Source: Asterias amurensis
Taxonomy: Eukaryota; Echinodermata; Asteroidea; Forcipulatida; Asteriidae
DNA: 64,000 bases
Direction: 5' to 3'
NCBI RefSeq assembly: GCF_032118995.1
Contig: NC_092662.1
Location: 1,798,001-1,862,000 of the forward strand
In this document: in pieces, positions 33,801 through 52,728 of the stretch
How the letters are laid out: the number at the start of each line of letters is the position of its first letter
Position numbering within the stretch: position 1 is the stretch's first letter
Notes under the pieces: model-generated
Databases searched by the model: none
Seen by the model: the letters and a program-made list of their open reading frames with translations, nothing else
Told to the model about the DNA's origin: nothing
Program-made: the position numbers and the translations under genes

Positions 33801-35993
33801 CTCTGATTTCTGCCCCGGTGCCCCTTACAACATTTCATTTCATTCAGTTTCTGGTGGTGAAGATTATGACGATCACAGAAGCAAACTTAATCACTCTACA
33901 GCCAAAAATTCCATGGACAGAAGACAATGAAGAAGTTTTAGGGTTAGATGTGGGAGGAAAAACCTACACAGTCGGGTAGAGACTTTTAAAAACCCAATCC
34001 ACATACTGCCCCCCTGTGGGATTCGAACCGGGGTTTCAGAGGTGGAAGGGGAGGAACGACACCACTACGCCAACCTGACTGCCCTGGAACATCTTACTAT
34101 TTTCTCAAAAAGGTGGTGAAATCAATATTTGATTTTTGTTTTTGTTCTCAGGAAGCTGAGGTAGCCCGCCTGAATGCCCGCATATCCGGCTACGAGAGGG
34201 CAACATTCGGAACCCCGTTTACCAATCAGGACGCCCAGAATAACCCATCACCGTTTGCTCGTAATAGGAGTGCCCCGTACCTCATGCCATCACTTTTACC
34301 CGGATCCCATTCCCAGGTCCAGTCCCCTCGGACCGTCCTAAGACGAAGCACCTCAGACCTCTACCTGGCGTCCGTCGGGAACGACCCCTTACTCCAAAAC
34401 GGATTCCACGTATCTGGAGAAACTCACCACGATCCCTTCATTCGTTCAGGTCCTAAGAAACATTCACGACATCTTACAGACACTGGCTACCAATCACGCG
34501 GGGGGCTATACGGCAGCCAGGACTACCATCAACCTCCGACGACTCACACTCCGATACGCTACGACCCAAATGACTCTCATACACATGATAGGGTTCTGAA
34601 TGATCCCGACCGACTCGGGCATTTCTCTGATACAGACAGCGCGGACGATAACTTTGAATCGTTCCAAGGGATGCTTGCAAATGTGAATCATCAAATGACG
34701 AATCAGCAACAACAACCTCAGAGCGACCCCCATGCTATGAACTTCAATATTTCAGGTATCGCCGGTGATCAATCACACTCCATAGCAAATTTAACTCTAG
34801 AGGACTCAGAATTAAAGTTGAATCTCTCCGAGCTGCAGGAGGGTGGAGGAGAAAGTCCAAGGAAATCGAGACCTGGTGCGAGGATGTCTTCAGGAAATCT
34901 TGGAAGCAGACCTGGGGCTTCTCCATCGTCAAGGGACGGGGCTGGTAGATCTCCAAGACAGAGTTCCTCGCTTGGTCATAGACCGAAGATCATGCAGTCT
35001 CCATGTAAGCATTTATTCTGATTAGATTTTGTTCGTATAGATATCTTGGGGGGGGGGAAAGTAGGCAAAACCTTCCTCTCTAGTCGTAATTTGACTGCCA
35101 TCCAGTCTGTCTCTTCGTATCCCTCGATCACAGTGATTTAACACTTATGATATACTTGTATCTTAACATTTAATGGGTTGTCATGTCTTGGGTTTTTATA
35201 TGTAGGGGTTTTATTATATCTTATTAAAAAAGAAGGATATGTGTTTCAAGGTTTGATTTGTCTATCTTAAGATATCTTTGGTTTTTATAACATATTGGGG
35301 TTTAATGACATTAAAAGTTGTTTGTAGACACAAATCTGAAGGGCTTATGTTAAATCTTATATATAGGTCTTAGGGTTTTATGATATTTCAGGTATTTGTG
35401 ATATCTTAGGGTTTTATATCAAAGGATTCATGCATTAGGCTTTTTATGCTAGGGTTTTAGGATGTCTTGGGGTTGTATAAAACCTTAAAGGGTTGTATTA
35501 ATGGTTGTATAATATTTTTTAGTTTAATTACACACATAGCATTGGGTTTTATGGCATCAAAGAATTTTGTTTATATCATTAGGTTTTAAGACAGTAAAGT
35601 TTCAAAATATTTGTCATTTGCACAGTTGGTGCATCACCTCAGAGTTTGCCACTGAAGAAACGCCTAGCATCGCAGCGAGCCAAGATGGCCGCTCACAAGT
35701 CCACGACAGAAACTCCACTCAAACCAGAAGATTGGTAGGAACTAGCTTCCATTTTCATAAAATGTAAAACTTTTGTCAAAAATATCTTTGGTCAAATGAT
35801 ATTTCTGCAAAATGGAAGTATTTCAAGAAATGTATGAAATTAATTTTTTTTTTACAGCATGGCCGATCTGCAGGACAGATTACGCGCCAACGACGTAAGA
35901 CGACGTCGCATCGACGACCAGTTGTACAACATGAGAGACCACGCCCGCAAAATCACCAATCGTATCCTTGGAAAAGACGAACCGGAAAAATGA
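15846..35993 (+). CDS. CCDC18: CCDC18 coiled-coil protein, complete coding region
   Basis: Twenty-eight coding exons: 15846-15967, 20036-20246, 20476-20646, 21379-21488, 21758-21886, 22039-22135, 22267-22388, 22517-22769, 23100-23329, 23797-23942, 24517-24737, 25422-25562, 26373-26483, 26871-27005, 27636-27830, 28145-28312, 28683-28825, 29150-29313, 29635-29848, 30478-30577, 31301-31417, 31988-32131, 32454-32606, 33176-33364, 33477-33689, 34152-35004, 35626-35734, 35858-35993. They sum to 5,097 bp, 1,698 aa plus TGA, with all phases consistent. Almost the whole protein is heptad-rich coiled coil, with low-complexity Ser/Pro segments in exon 9 and the large exon 26. Orthology rests on RQNERLRECQRDIEASHTEL, EMDEALKSSQRELHQRASQV, VIEAANEA..EAEVARLNARISGYE, LRRSTSDLYL and GMLANVNHQM, all with close counterparts in vertebrate CCDC18 in the same order. 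Vertebrate CCDC18 is a centriolar-satellite protein; the same role here is inferred. The last two exons encode a basic tail (VRRRRIDDQLYNMRDHARKI). The start of exon 3 is the least certain boundary. Confidence 0.93.
16013..16160 (+). mobile_element. tRNA-derived SINE, good copy
   Basis: Pol III-like A box TGGCCTAGTGGTTATAAGCA and B box GGTTCGAGTCC are spaced as in a tRNA, followed by the family tail GGCACTTGTGTTGCCGAGCA. Lies in CCDC18 intron 1. Confidence 0.75.
16262..16345 (-). mobile_element. tRNA-derived SINE, second family
   Basis: Minus strand reads AGCCCAGTTGGTAGAGCACT then GTTGGTTCAAATCCCACT, a tRNA-like A/B box pair. It forms a head-to-head pair with the SINE immediately to the left. 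Not a functional tRNA: the acceptor stem does not close. Confidence 0.7.
20889..21270 (+). repeat. Three tandem 126-131 bp repeats in CCDC18 intron 3
   Basis: Units start at about 20890, 21021 and 21147 with TACAAAAA(C/T)TTACCGTT and share AAAATGTACAAATTTGTCCA. Differences are a few substitutions and one gap, so the triplication is fairly recent. Confidence 0.85.
21598..21712 (-). mobile_element. tRNA-like SINE fragment
   Basis: Minus strand carries TGGCTGACACTTAAGAGCAC, AGCTCTGGTCTTTCTGATCA and GTGTGGGTTCCAGTTCC, then the family tail with CAGCAAGATACTTGA. Same family as the copies at 16.0 and 31.8 kb. Confidence 0.6.
25893..26041. mobile_element. Fold-back MITE, 149 bp, family 1
   Basis: Nearly perfect palindrome: GGGGTGGATTTCACAAAGAG at the left and its inverse (CTCTTTGTGAAATCGACCCC) at the right, with AGTTAGGACTAGTC repeats inside. 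Related copies lie at 27355-27493 and 40585-40753. Located in CCDC18 intron 12. Confidence 0.8.
27355..27493. mobile_element. Fold-back MITE, family 1
   Basis: Same inverted ends as the element at 25.9 kb (GGGGTGGATTTCAC ... GTGAAATCCACCCC), with a partly duplicated left tip (TTTCACGATTTCAC). It ends about 140 bp before CCDC18 exon 15. Confidence 0.8.
31023..31266. mobile_element. Fold-back MITE, family 2, 244 bp
   Basis: Left GGGGCATATTTCATAGAGCT then GCTTAAGCAAAA; right TTTTGTGCTTAAGCAGCT then CTATGAAATTTGGCCC. Ends 35 bp before CCDC18 exon 21, so its right end overlaps the region of the exon's branch point. Confidence 0.75.
31785..31897 (-). mobile_element. tRNA-derived SINE
   Basis: Minus strand: GGCCGAATAGTTAAGAGCAT as A-box region and GTGGGTTCTAATCCCGG as B-box region, tail GACACTTGTGTCCTTGAGCA. 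Clear member of the family at 16.0 kb. Confidence 0.7.
32254..32370. mobile_element. Short fold-back MITE, family 2
   Basis: Ends AGGGCCGAATTTCATAGAGC and its inverse GCTTTATGAAATTGGGTCCT flank a 117-bp interval with GCTTAAGC-type internal repeats. In CCDC18 intron 22. Confidence 0.7.
32695..32835 (+). mobile_element. tRNA-derived SINE, second family
   Basis: A-box-like TACCTCAGTTGGTATAGCGC and B-box-like GGTGGTTTAAATCCTGC, with a tail (CAACCCCAAATCATTTAAAA, GGTCAGTTTCTCTGTGGTT) that also occurs inverted near 16.20-16.27 kb. Confidence 0.65.
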
Positions 35994-36148
35994 GAAGCAG
36001 TTTTAGGCTGACGCCTTGAAATGAAAAGTTCCAAAGTCAACTCTATGATGGTTTGTATTGTTGTCAAATCTACTGGATCCCTAAGCGTCCCACAGCATTG
36101 TATTCCAGAGCTTCCGACTCTCTCTGATTCTGCAGAAAGTTTCCAGAA

Positions 36149-36154
36149 AATAAA
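36149..36154 (+). promoter_or_regulatory. Candidate CCDC18 poly(A) signal AATAAA
   Basis: First AATAAA downstream of the CCDC18 stop, 156 bp after TGA. Further AATAAA hexamers occur near 37.77 and 39.11 kb, so a longer 3' UTR is possible. Confidence 0.45.
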
Positions 36155-37194
36155 CCAATATTTCCAGTTCCAGTTAGCTATTTTGTTGTATGATTTGAAA
36201 GGTTCACAACATTTTGCTTAGCATTTAGAAAATTTAAGCAATGAATTGTGTGTCTTTCAGTCTTCCAATCAAATGACAAGGATCTACATGTACCTGGGCG
36301 TTATATAATATTAATTATCTTCAAGTAAGCGCTAATCCTTAAATCAGATTCGCAGAATGGAGTGGTGATAAAAACCTATATTGCACGGCTAATATCACTA
36401 CCTGCGTCTTGTGTGTTCTATGGTTACACGCCAAGTTTGCTTGAAGACAAATCTGTTATCACACGCACACTCGTGAAAATACGGAAAATGTAGCGCGTCT
36501 GCGTCCCGTATCCAACGCGCTATATTTTTCCGTATTCCACTCGCGCTTGTGTGATAACTTATACAATTGCACTACCAGATAGTTCATTATTATTGAATGC
36601 CAGCAGTGACTGGCATCGTTTACTGAAATGTTTGAATTTTTTATTTTATTGAAGTAGACGTTTTTGTACAACTGTAGTTTAATAATTGTGGATAGCAAAT
36701 ACAGATATCCTATGCCTTAACTAGCCTTAGACTTGGTGCCAACTACCATATTTTTAAAGTATGGTTTTGTATATAATTGGTTTTTGTGTATTTATATGAG
36801 ATATTATTACTACATTCCAGTGAAGAAAGTTACGGTCCTAATATTCTAGGAATTTTTGATTTTTTTTTTGTAAGATGAACTTGGCCTTGTAGAATGTAGA
36901 TACTGTAATATTCTTTAAGGTGATCTTTACTTATTGTCGTGGTCAAACGTCTTGATCGGATTTACAAACTGTGTGCCTATACGTCTGCCGCTGGTGCATA
37001 TGCCAAAGGAGCTGAGAATGTGGTGTTTGTGGCCGAGCACACTAGGCTAAAGCTCTGATGTTTCTGTAATGTAATAGATGTAAAATTTGCATCGGGGATA
37101 AAGAATATTAATTTTAGTTTTTACCCATACACCGATGTGTGTTAGCACTGTATACTCAGTGCTTTCCCGAATCCTGTGAAAAAATATCACAGGC

Positions 37195-37285
37195 ATGTTA
37201 CTCGGGTGGGATTCGAACCCACGACCCTTGCAATTCTAGAGCAGTGTCTTACCAACTAGACTACCGAGGTTGCCCGGCAGCTAGA
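37195..37285 (-). mobile_element. tRNA-derived SINE head, well preserved
   Basis: Minus strand: CTCGGTAGTCTAGTTGGTAA, then CTGCTCTAGAATTGCAAG and GTGGGTTCGAATCCCAC, a nearly canonical T arm. The 5' and 3' acceptor strands pair over only five bases, so I treat it as a SINE head and not a tRNA gene. Confidence 0.6.
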
Positions 37286-37431
37286 GGCGCTGTTGTGTAA
37301 ACCTAATGCAGCCAACCTTGCCAGAAACTCCAGGACAAACCCAACTTTTACGACAAGTGTCTGTTTTTTTTGTTGGACCAACAGCTTTAACAGCTTTACT
37401 CCCAACAGCTCACTCCCATCTGTTGGTTGAA

Positions 37432-37545
37432 GCAATTAAAGACACAAGTGTCAAGACTAGGTTTTGAATCCCCACCATGCCGATTAGAAACACCAGAGCT
37501 TGAGTCCAGTGCTTGTGATCGCTCAGCCACGACAGGACACAGCCA
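37432..37545 (-). mobile_element. tRNA-like SINE fragment
   Basis: Minus strand GTCGTGGCTGAGCGATCACA, AAGCTCTGGTGTTTCTAATC and GTGGGGATTCAAAACC with tail GACACTTGTGTCTTTAATTG; same family as the copy at 16.0 kb. Confidence 0.55.
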
Positions 37546-38195
37546 TAAGAAGTTAGTGAGGGTACATCAAGGGTTCATTTGAAGAGTTCTTGATTAAACA
37601 GAACTAGTTTGAGAACGGATCAAAGGTATTTTGCTAACTTAAGGTTCTTGATTGGTCTACCCTAGATTCACTCTTACACCAATGTGTGATAAGCACCATA
37701 TAATCAGTACTGTTTTAAGTCTTGAGTATTCTTGGTATAAAAAAAGGCATATTTAAATTTATGCAATAAAAACACATAAACTGTTTTTCAGTTGTCAAAT
37801 TCCAGTATCCCTTTATTTATCAAATTTTCCATTGTATTTTACAGTGCTATTATAATGTACATGGTGACTTTGTATAAAAAAATAAGTTTTTGCCTTCAGA
37901 GTGTATACAGAAATTGATTTGATTCTTTAAAAATTGCATAAATTACTTAAATTACAAACAAGGAATTGCTGTATTATCACACTGACCCGAGTCACACTGA
38001 CCTGAGTCACATGACTTGTTATCAATGCAGAATATTCTTTTCTTTTTTTTATATCTTTTTGGACAAATATGAAATTAAGGTCTCGGAAGGTCTCAACACA
38101 AGACCCTGATTCGATACCGAGACCTGCCTGAAAAGCGCATCTGTAAGGTTGCATTCCTTTTCACGTATGTGTTGGAAAAACACTTTTTCTTTGTT

Positions 38196-38570
38196 TTAAA
38201 GGGAATGTACACGTTTGGTAATTACTCAAAACAAATTTTAACTTAAAAACTGACTTGGTAACGAGCATTGGAGAGCTGTTGATAGTATTAAACATAGTGG
38301 GAAACAACTCCCTCTGAAGTAATGTAGTTTTTGAGAAAGAGGTAATTTCTCACTAAAATAACAAAAGACTTCTAGCTAGAAGTCTTTTATTCCTATCGTA
38401 CAGCACACAAATTGGTCCCACAAGGGTGTTTTTTCTATTATCATTTTCTCGCAACTTCAATGACCGATTGTGCCCAAACTTTCACAGGCTTGTTATTTTA
38501 TGTTTATGATGGGATACACCAAGTGAGAACACTGGTCTTTGACAATTACCAAACGTGTACAGTGCTTTTA
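38196..38570. mobile_element. MITE-like element, family 3, copy a
   Basis: Inverted ends AATGTACACGTTTGGTAATT and AATTACCAAACGTGTACAGT. Internal landmarks: GACTTGGTAAC, a short hairpin (AAGACTTCTAGCTAGAAGTCTT) and TTTCTCGCAACTTCAA. No ORF. Confidence 0.75.
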
Positions 38571-38711
38571 ATAACCCATCAATATTTGTGAAATGGACCA
38601 TTTTATGAAACGAAGGGTACTTACGCGCACTCGTCCTCTTCGAGAGTCAAAATGTATACAAAGAAGCTGACCCCCCAAAAAAGGCAGAAATTGTAGATGT
38701 TCATTTTCTCT

Positions 38712-39084
38712 TTAAAGCCATTATACACTTTCGGTAAACAGTATTGTCCAAGTCCCAGACTTCGTGTATCACAACTTATACATAAAACAACAAACCTGTG
38801 AAAATTTTGGCTCAATCAGTCATCGGTGTCGGGAGAAAATAACGGAAAAACCCACCCTTGTTTCCGCGCGTTTCGCCGTGTTATGACATGTGTTTCAAAT
38901 AAATCCGTAATTCTCGTTAACGAGAATTTATATTGCTTTGCTGTTTTCTCAAAAAGTAAAGCATTTCATGGAATAATATTTCAAGAGAAGTCTTTCACCA
39001 TTGCCTTCTGTAAACCCTATAAATTATTTGTAAATCTGTGAACTTTTATTTTTTGTCTGTACCGAAAGGGTCCAATGGCTTTAA
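38712..39084. mobile_element. MITE-like element, family 3 relative, inverted ends
   Basis: TTAAAGCCATTATACACTTT followed by CGGTA at the left is mirrored by TACCG-AAAGGGTCCAATGG-CTTTAA at the right. Shares motifs (AAACAACAAACCTGTGAAAA) in opposite orientation with copies a and b. Confidence 0.7.
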
Positions 39085-39443
39085 GGTGTGTTTCTCCTTA
39101 AGCAATGGGTCAATAAAATCAAGTGTCCCCTCCCTCAGCTACTCTAAACGATTCCCTATCTTTTCATTTACAACACTTCACTAGGTGGTGATCTCTTTTA
39201 ACATTTTAAGTGCCTTTTTTTCTATGGGTCAGTTTCTATTATTTAAGTATCATTGTACATTATATACAAATTGAGAACATTATATACAAACTCAATTTGG
39301 CACATGTCCACAATTAAAAAACAATTGCACTTATTTATAATGAGCACCAATAATTTTATATTTAATTTAAATTTCATCGGGTTCTTTCTCGTTTGCATAG
39401 ATAATCTATCCTGTAATCAGGACTGGAAAAAAAAGCAAAAAAA

Positions 39444-39808
39444 AGAACACTATTGGTAATTACTCAAAATAATTTTTTGCATAAAAACTTACTTGGTAAC
39501 TAGGACCGGAGAGAGGTTGGTAGTATTAAACCTTGTGAGAAACTGCTTTCACTGAAGTAACGTAGTTTTCGAGAAAGAAGTAACTTTCCATGAATTTGAT
39601 TTCGAGACCTCAGATTTAGATTTTGAGGTCTCGAAATCAAGCATTGAAAGCACACAACTTCGTGTGACAAGGGTGTTTTTTCTTTCATTATTATCTCGCA
39701 ACTTCAACAACCAATTGAGCTCAAATTTTCACAGGTTTGTTATTTTATGCATAAGTTGAGAGAGGAGACTGGTCTTTGACAATTACCAATAGTGTCCAGT
39801 GTCTTTAA
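39444..39808. mobile_element. MITE-like element, family 3, copy b
   Basis: Ends CACTATTGGTAATTACTCAA and its inverse TTGACAATTACCAATAGTG; internal ACTTGGTAACTAGGACCGGA and TCTCGCAACTTCAACAACCA are colinear with copy a. Includes a hairpin around GAGGTCTCGAAATC near 39.6 kb. Confidence 0.75.
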
Positions 39809-40584
39809 CCAGTTCACTTTGGAGGATGTAATAACGAGCAAAACTCTGATGCAACACACACAGCTCTGTGTTGAGGTCACTGTGTGGACATCCCTTTGTT
39901 TAGTACACTTGAAAAAAACTATTCTTCAACACTGTGTGGACGTGTGTTAAGTCCACATAGTGTTTGTAAGTTCCTACATTATGTGGACTTATTTTGTTCT
40001 CAGGTCCACCCTTCGTATCTTAAAAAACAGCAGTGGTCTGATGTCATACAAATTTCTGTGAGTGTTCGCCCCCAAATTGAGAAAATAATCCTGCAAAGAT
40101 AAAAGATTGTAATTCCCACAGCATGTTTTCTCCCCCTCAAATACATAATGGTGGTATCACACACTTGAATATATAAAGCATTAAATCAAAGTTGCTCAGC
40201 AGAAATCAGCATGGACCGGTCAAAGACTGATACATATTATACAGTATTCTGACCGGTAACCCTATTACCATGCTTAGCAGGTTTGTTTACTTAGCGGCTT
40301 TATAAAATCTTGCCCGTAAGCAGTGGCTGTTTGCGATTGGATAAACATTTATCACTGCTAAACAATTAGAATTAAGAATATTTGACATTAGATGATTATA
40401 ATATGTACTGCATATTCTGCATATTCGAAAAAACATTCATTTGCATTTTTTGTTTGCATGTACAGGATAAATGATACACAGTCGCTTACTCATATCATGG
40501 AATGTTTCTCTCAAGCAAATTGCTTAGCTAAAAATTTACACCCAACATGTTTTATGCATACTGAATGATAATATTAACAATACA

Positions 40585-40753
40585 GGGGTCGATTTCACAA
40601 AGAGTTAGGACTCGTCTTATCTCGAGTTAGGACGAGTAACTCATCCTTACTTAGGATTAGTCTTAAGGTGTGCATGCTACAGTGCAGGGTTGGGACTCGT
40701 CCTAAGTCCTAAGATTAGTCTTAAGTTAGGAAGAGTTTTGTGAAATTGACGGC
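40585..40753. mobile_element. Fold-back MITE, family 1
   Basis: GGGGTCGATTTCACAAAGAG at the left and inverted TTTGTGAAATTGACGGC at the right, with GTTAGGACTCGTC repeats internally; third copy of the family seen at 25.9 and 27.4 kb. Confidence 0.8.
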
Positions 40754-41298
40754 TGTGTTCTTATATAGCGCTTTATCACACCCCTACGGGTGTATCAAAG
40801 CGCTCAGTATTTGTTTTTCAACAGGCTAACCACAGCTATGTTTCGACTCATAAGAACCACTGACATAGTACCTTCTAATGCTTTACAAGGTGTTGCAGCG
40901 CATTCAGTAGCCACTCCCAGAAACACCAAGACAAAACCTTTCTTAAGAAGTAAGTAACTGTTTTTGTTACAATTTGCATAGCATTACTATGCTGGGAAAT
41001 CATTCCCTGCATGTGTTCGGTTGCATAAAGGTACATGTGTATAATATAACAATAATGCATAAATTGTGCATAAAGAAGATTCTCATACACATGTCTGGGC
41101 TTGGAACGATTTCATCCGGCAATTTTGCATGGCAAAATATTTCGACCGAACAGATAGTGTGCACAGTGAATGGTGATATTGAGTACCAAATGCCTGTCGT
41201 TGGTCTGGTTTAGTTTTTATTCTTATGTTGCCCTCCCTTTGTTAATGTTAGGCGCTCTGTTCTTTGTATAGCGCCGTATAAATGCTTTGAATTATTAC

Positions 41299-51451
<10,153 letters not shown>

Positions 51452-52694
51452 TTTGAGTAGTAACTGACACATTTTTGCGTAGCGTTTTGCTCTGCTATAC
51501 ATGGGAAATCGTTCACTGCTGGGTTCTGTAAAAAAAATTAAACAGCTTCTAGTAAAGTACCAACATTTAAGCCATGATTTAACCAAGAGCCTAAGCCACA
51601 TTTTAAACCGGAGCTTAACCCAGCAACTTACTCTGACATCAACAAATTGAAGCCTAAAGTTAGAGCCTTAGCCAAGGATAAGCTTAAACTTGCCACGGCC
51701 TGCACCAACTGAGAATTATATACAGTGCAAGATTCTTGTGTTGCATTTCTGGTATCGTGGCAATGTGGCTACATGTAGTTTGATTTGCTAGCATGTATGT
51801 AGCATTTACGTTACATGGTGGTGTGTATACTATGTACATCACATTTTTTTAGTAGCGACTATAATCTAAGAAAAACTGTAACCAATTTCCCTGCTGCTTT
51901 TAATAAGCTGGAACCAAATGTTATCCTGAGATACTGTTTAAATATATTTAACTTATATATTATGCTAAGCAATGGGGAATTTAAAAAAATTTGACCTCAT
52001 ATTAAACTCCCCCATCGTCAACTTCAAATTTCTTCAATTTTGTCTGCGTTTCTTCCCTTCAAGACTGACCCTCCCTTGAGGGTTCAGGCCACTTTTTTCC
52101 AGGGGTGTCCATTACCTGGGAGGGGGTTATTTGCCGAGCATGTAGGTGGTCACCCCACATCTATCTCTTGTTCCTTTCCCCTTGGACGGAAATCAAATGT
52201 TCCACAATAATTATTTTGTTGACAGTAGTGGGTCTTTTTTCTTGTCTAAGAAGTGGTGTTCATTTAGAAAACAGGGGTGAGAGTCAATCCTGACAAAAAA
52301 AAGTCTGAAACAGGAATCCAGATCTTAAGAGGAACATTTAGATGATGACATGTCCACCTGCTGATCAACCCTGGAGCTTTAGATTCCAAGGAGCTTCTAG
52401 AAAAAAGTTTCCTCAGCATAGAGAAGTAGATCACATGGCACGACTTATTTCGCTTCGAGAACAAGACATCATTTTTTGTTTACCAGGCAGTCTTTAAACA
52501 AGTCTGAATTCAGATAAACGGCTGAATTTTCTCATCCCTAAAAAAATAAAAGACGACAACGATGATCCACACTTGTTATTTTTCCAGTTGCTGGAAGCTC
52601 CAATCATCCGACAAACATCTTGTGGGACAGCAAAAGTCTTGGTTTTACTGCGCCTTGAACACCCAGCAGGGTGGATATGTGCGCATTACAAGTC

Positions 52695-52727
<33 letters not shown>

Positions 52728-52728
52728 C
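51452..52728. other. Intergenic 3' of XPR1
   Basis: No recognised exon. Includes loosely repeated AAGCC-TTAGCC words near 51.57-51.68 kb and a short (ATT)n tract at 52697-52726 that abuts the XPR1 stop codon. Confidence 0.4.

Larger units (their letters stand above)
36155..41286. other. Gene-free repeat-rich intergenic block
   Basis: No exon of a known family was seen on either strand. Recognisable contents are SINE-like copies at 37195-37285 and 37432-37545, three related MITE-like elements at 38196-38570, 38712-39084 and 39444-39808, a fold-back MITE at 40585-40753 and a satellite-like tail (ATAGCGCTTTATCACACCCC) near 40766. It separates the convergent CCDC18 and XPR1 together with the TTA arrays. 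Confidence 0.6.

Noticed and set aside
37195-37285. Functional tRNA gene on the minus strand
   Set aside because: Good T arm and D-arm-like sequence, but the acceptor stem closes over only about five bases and related heads are dispersed through the window.
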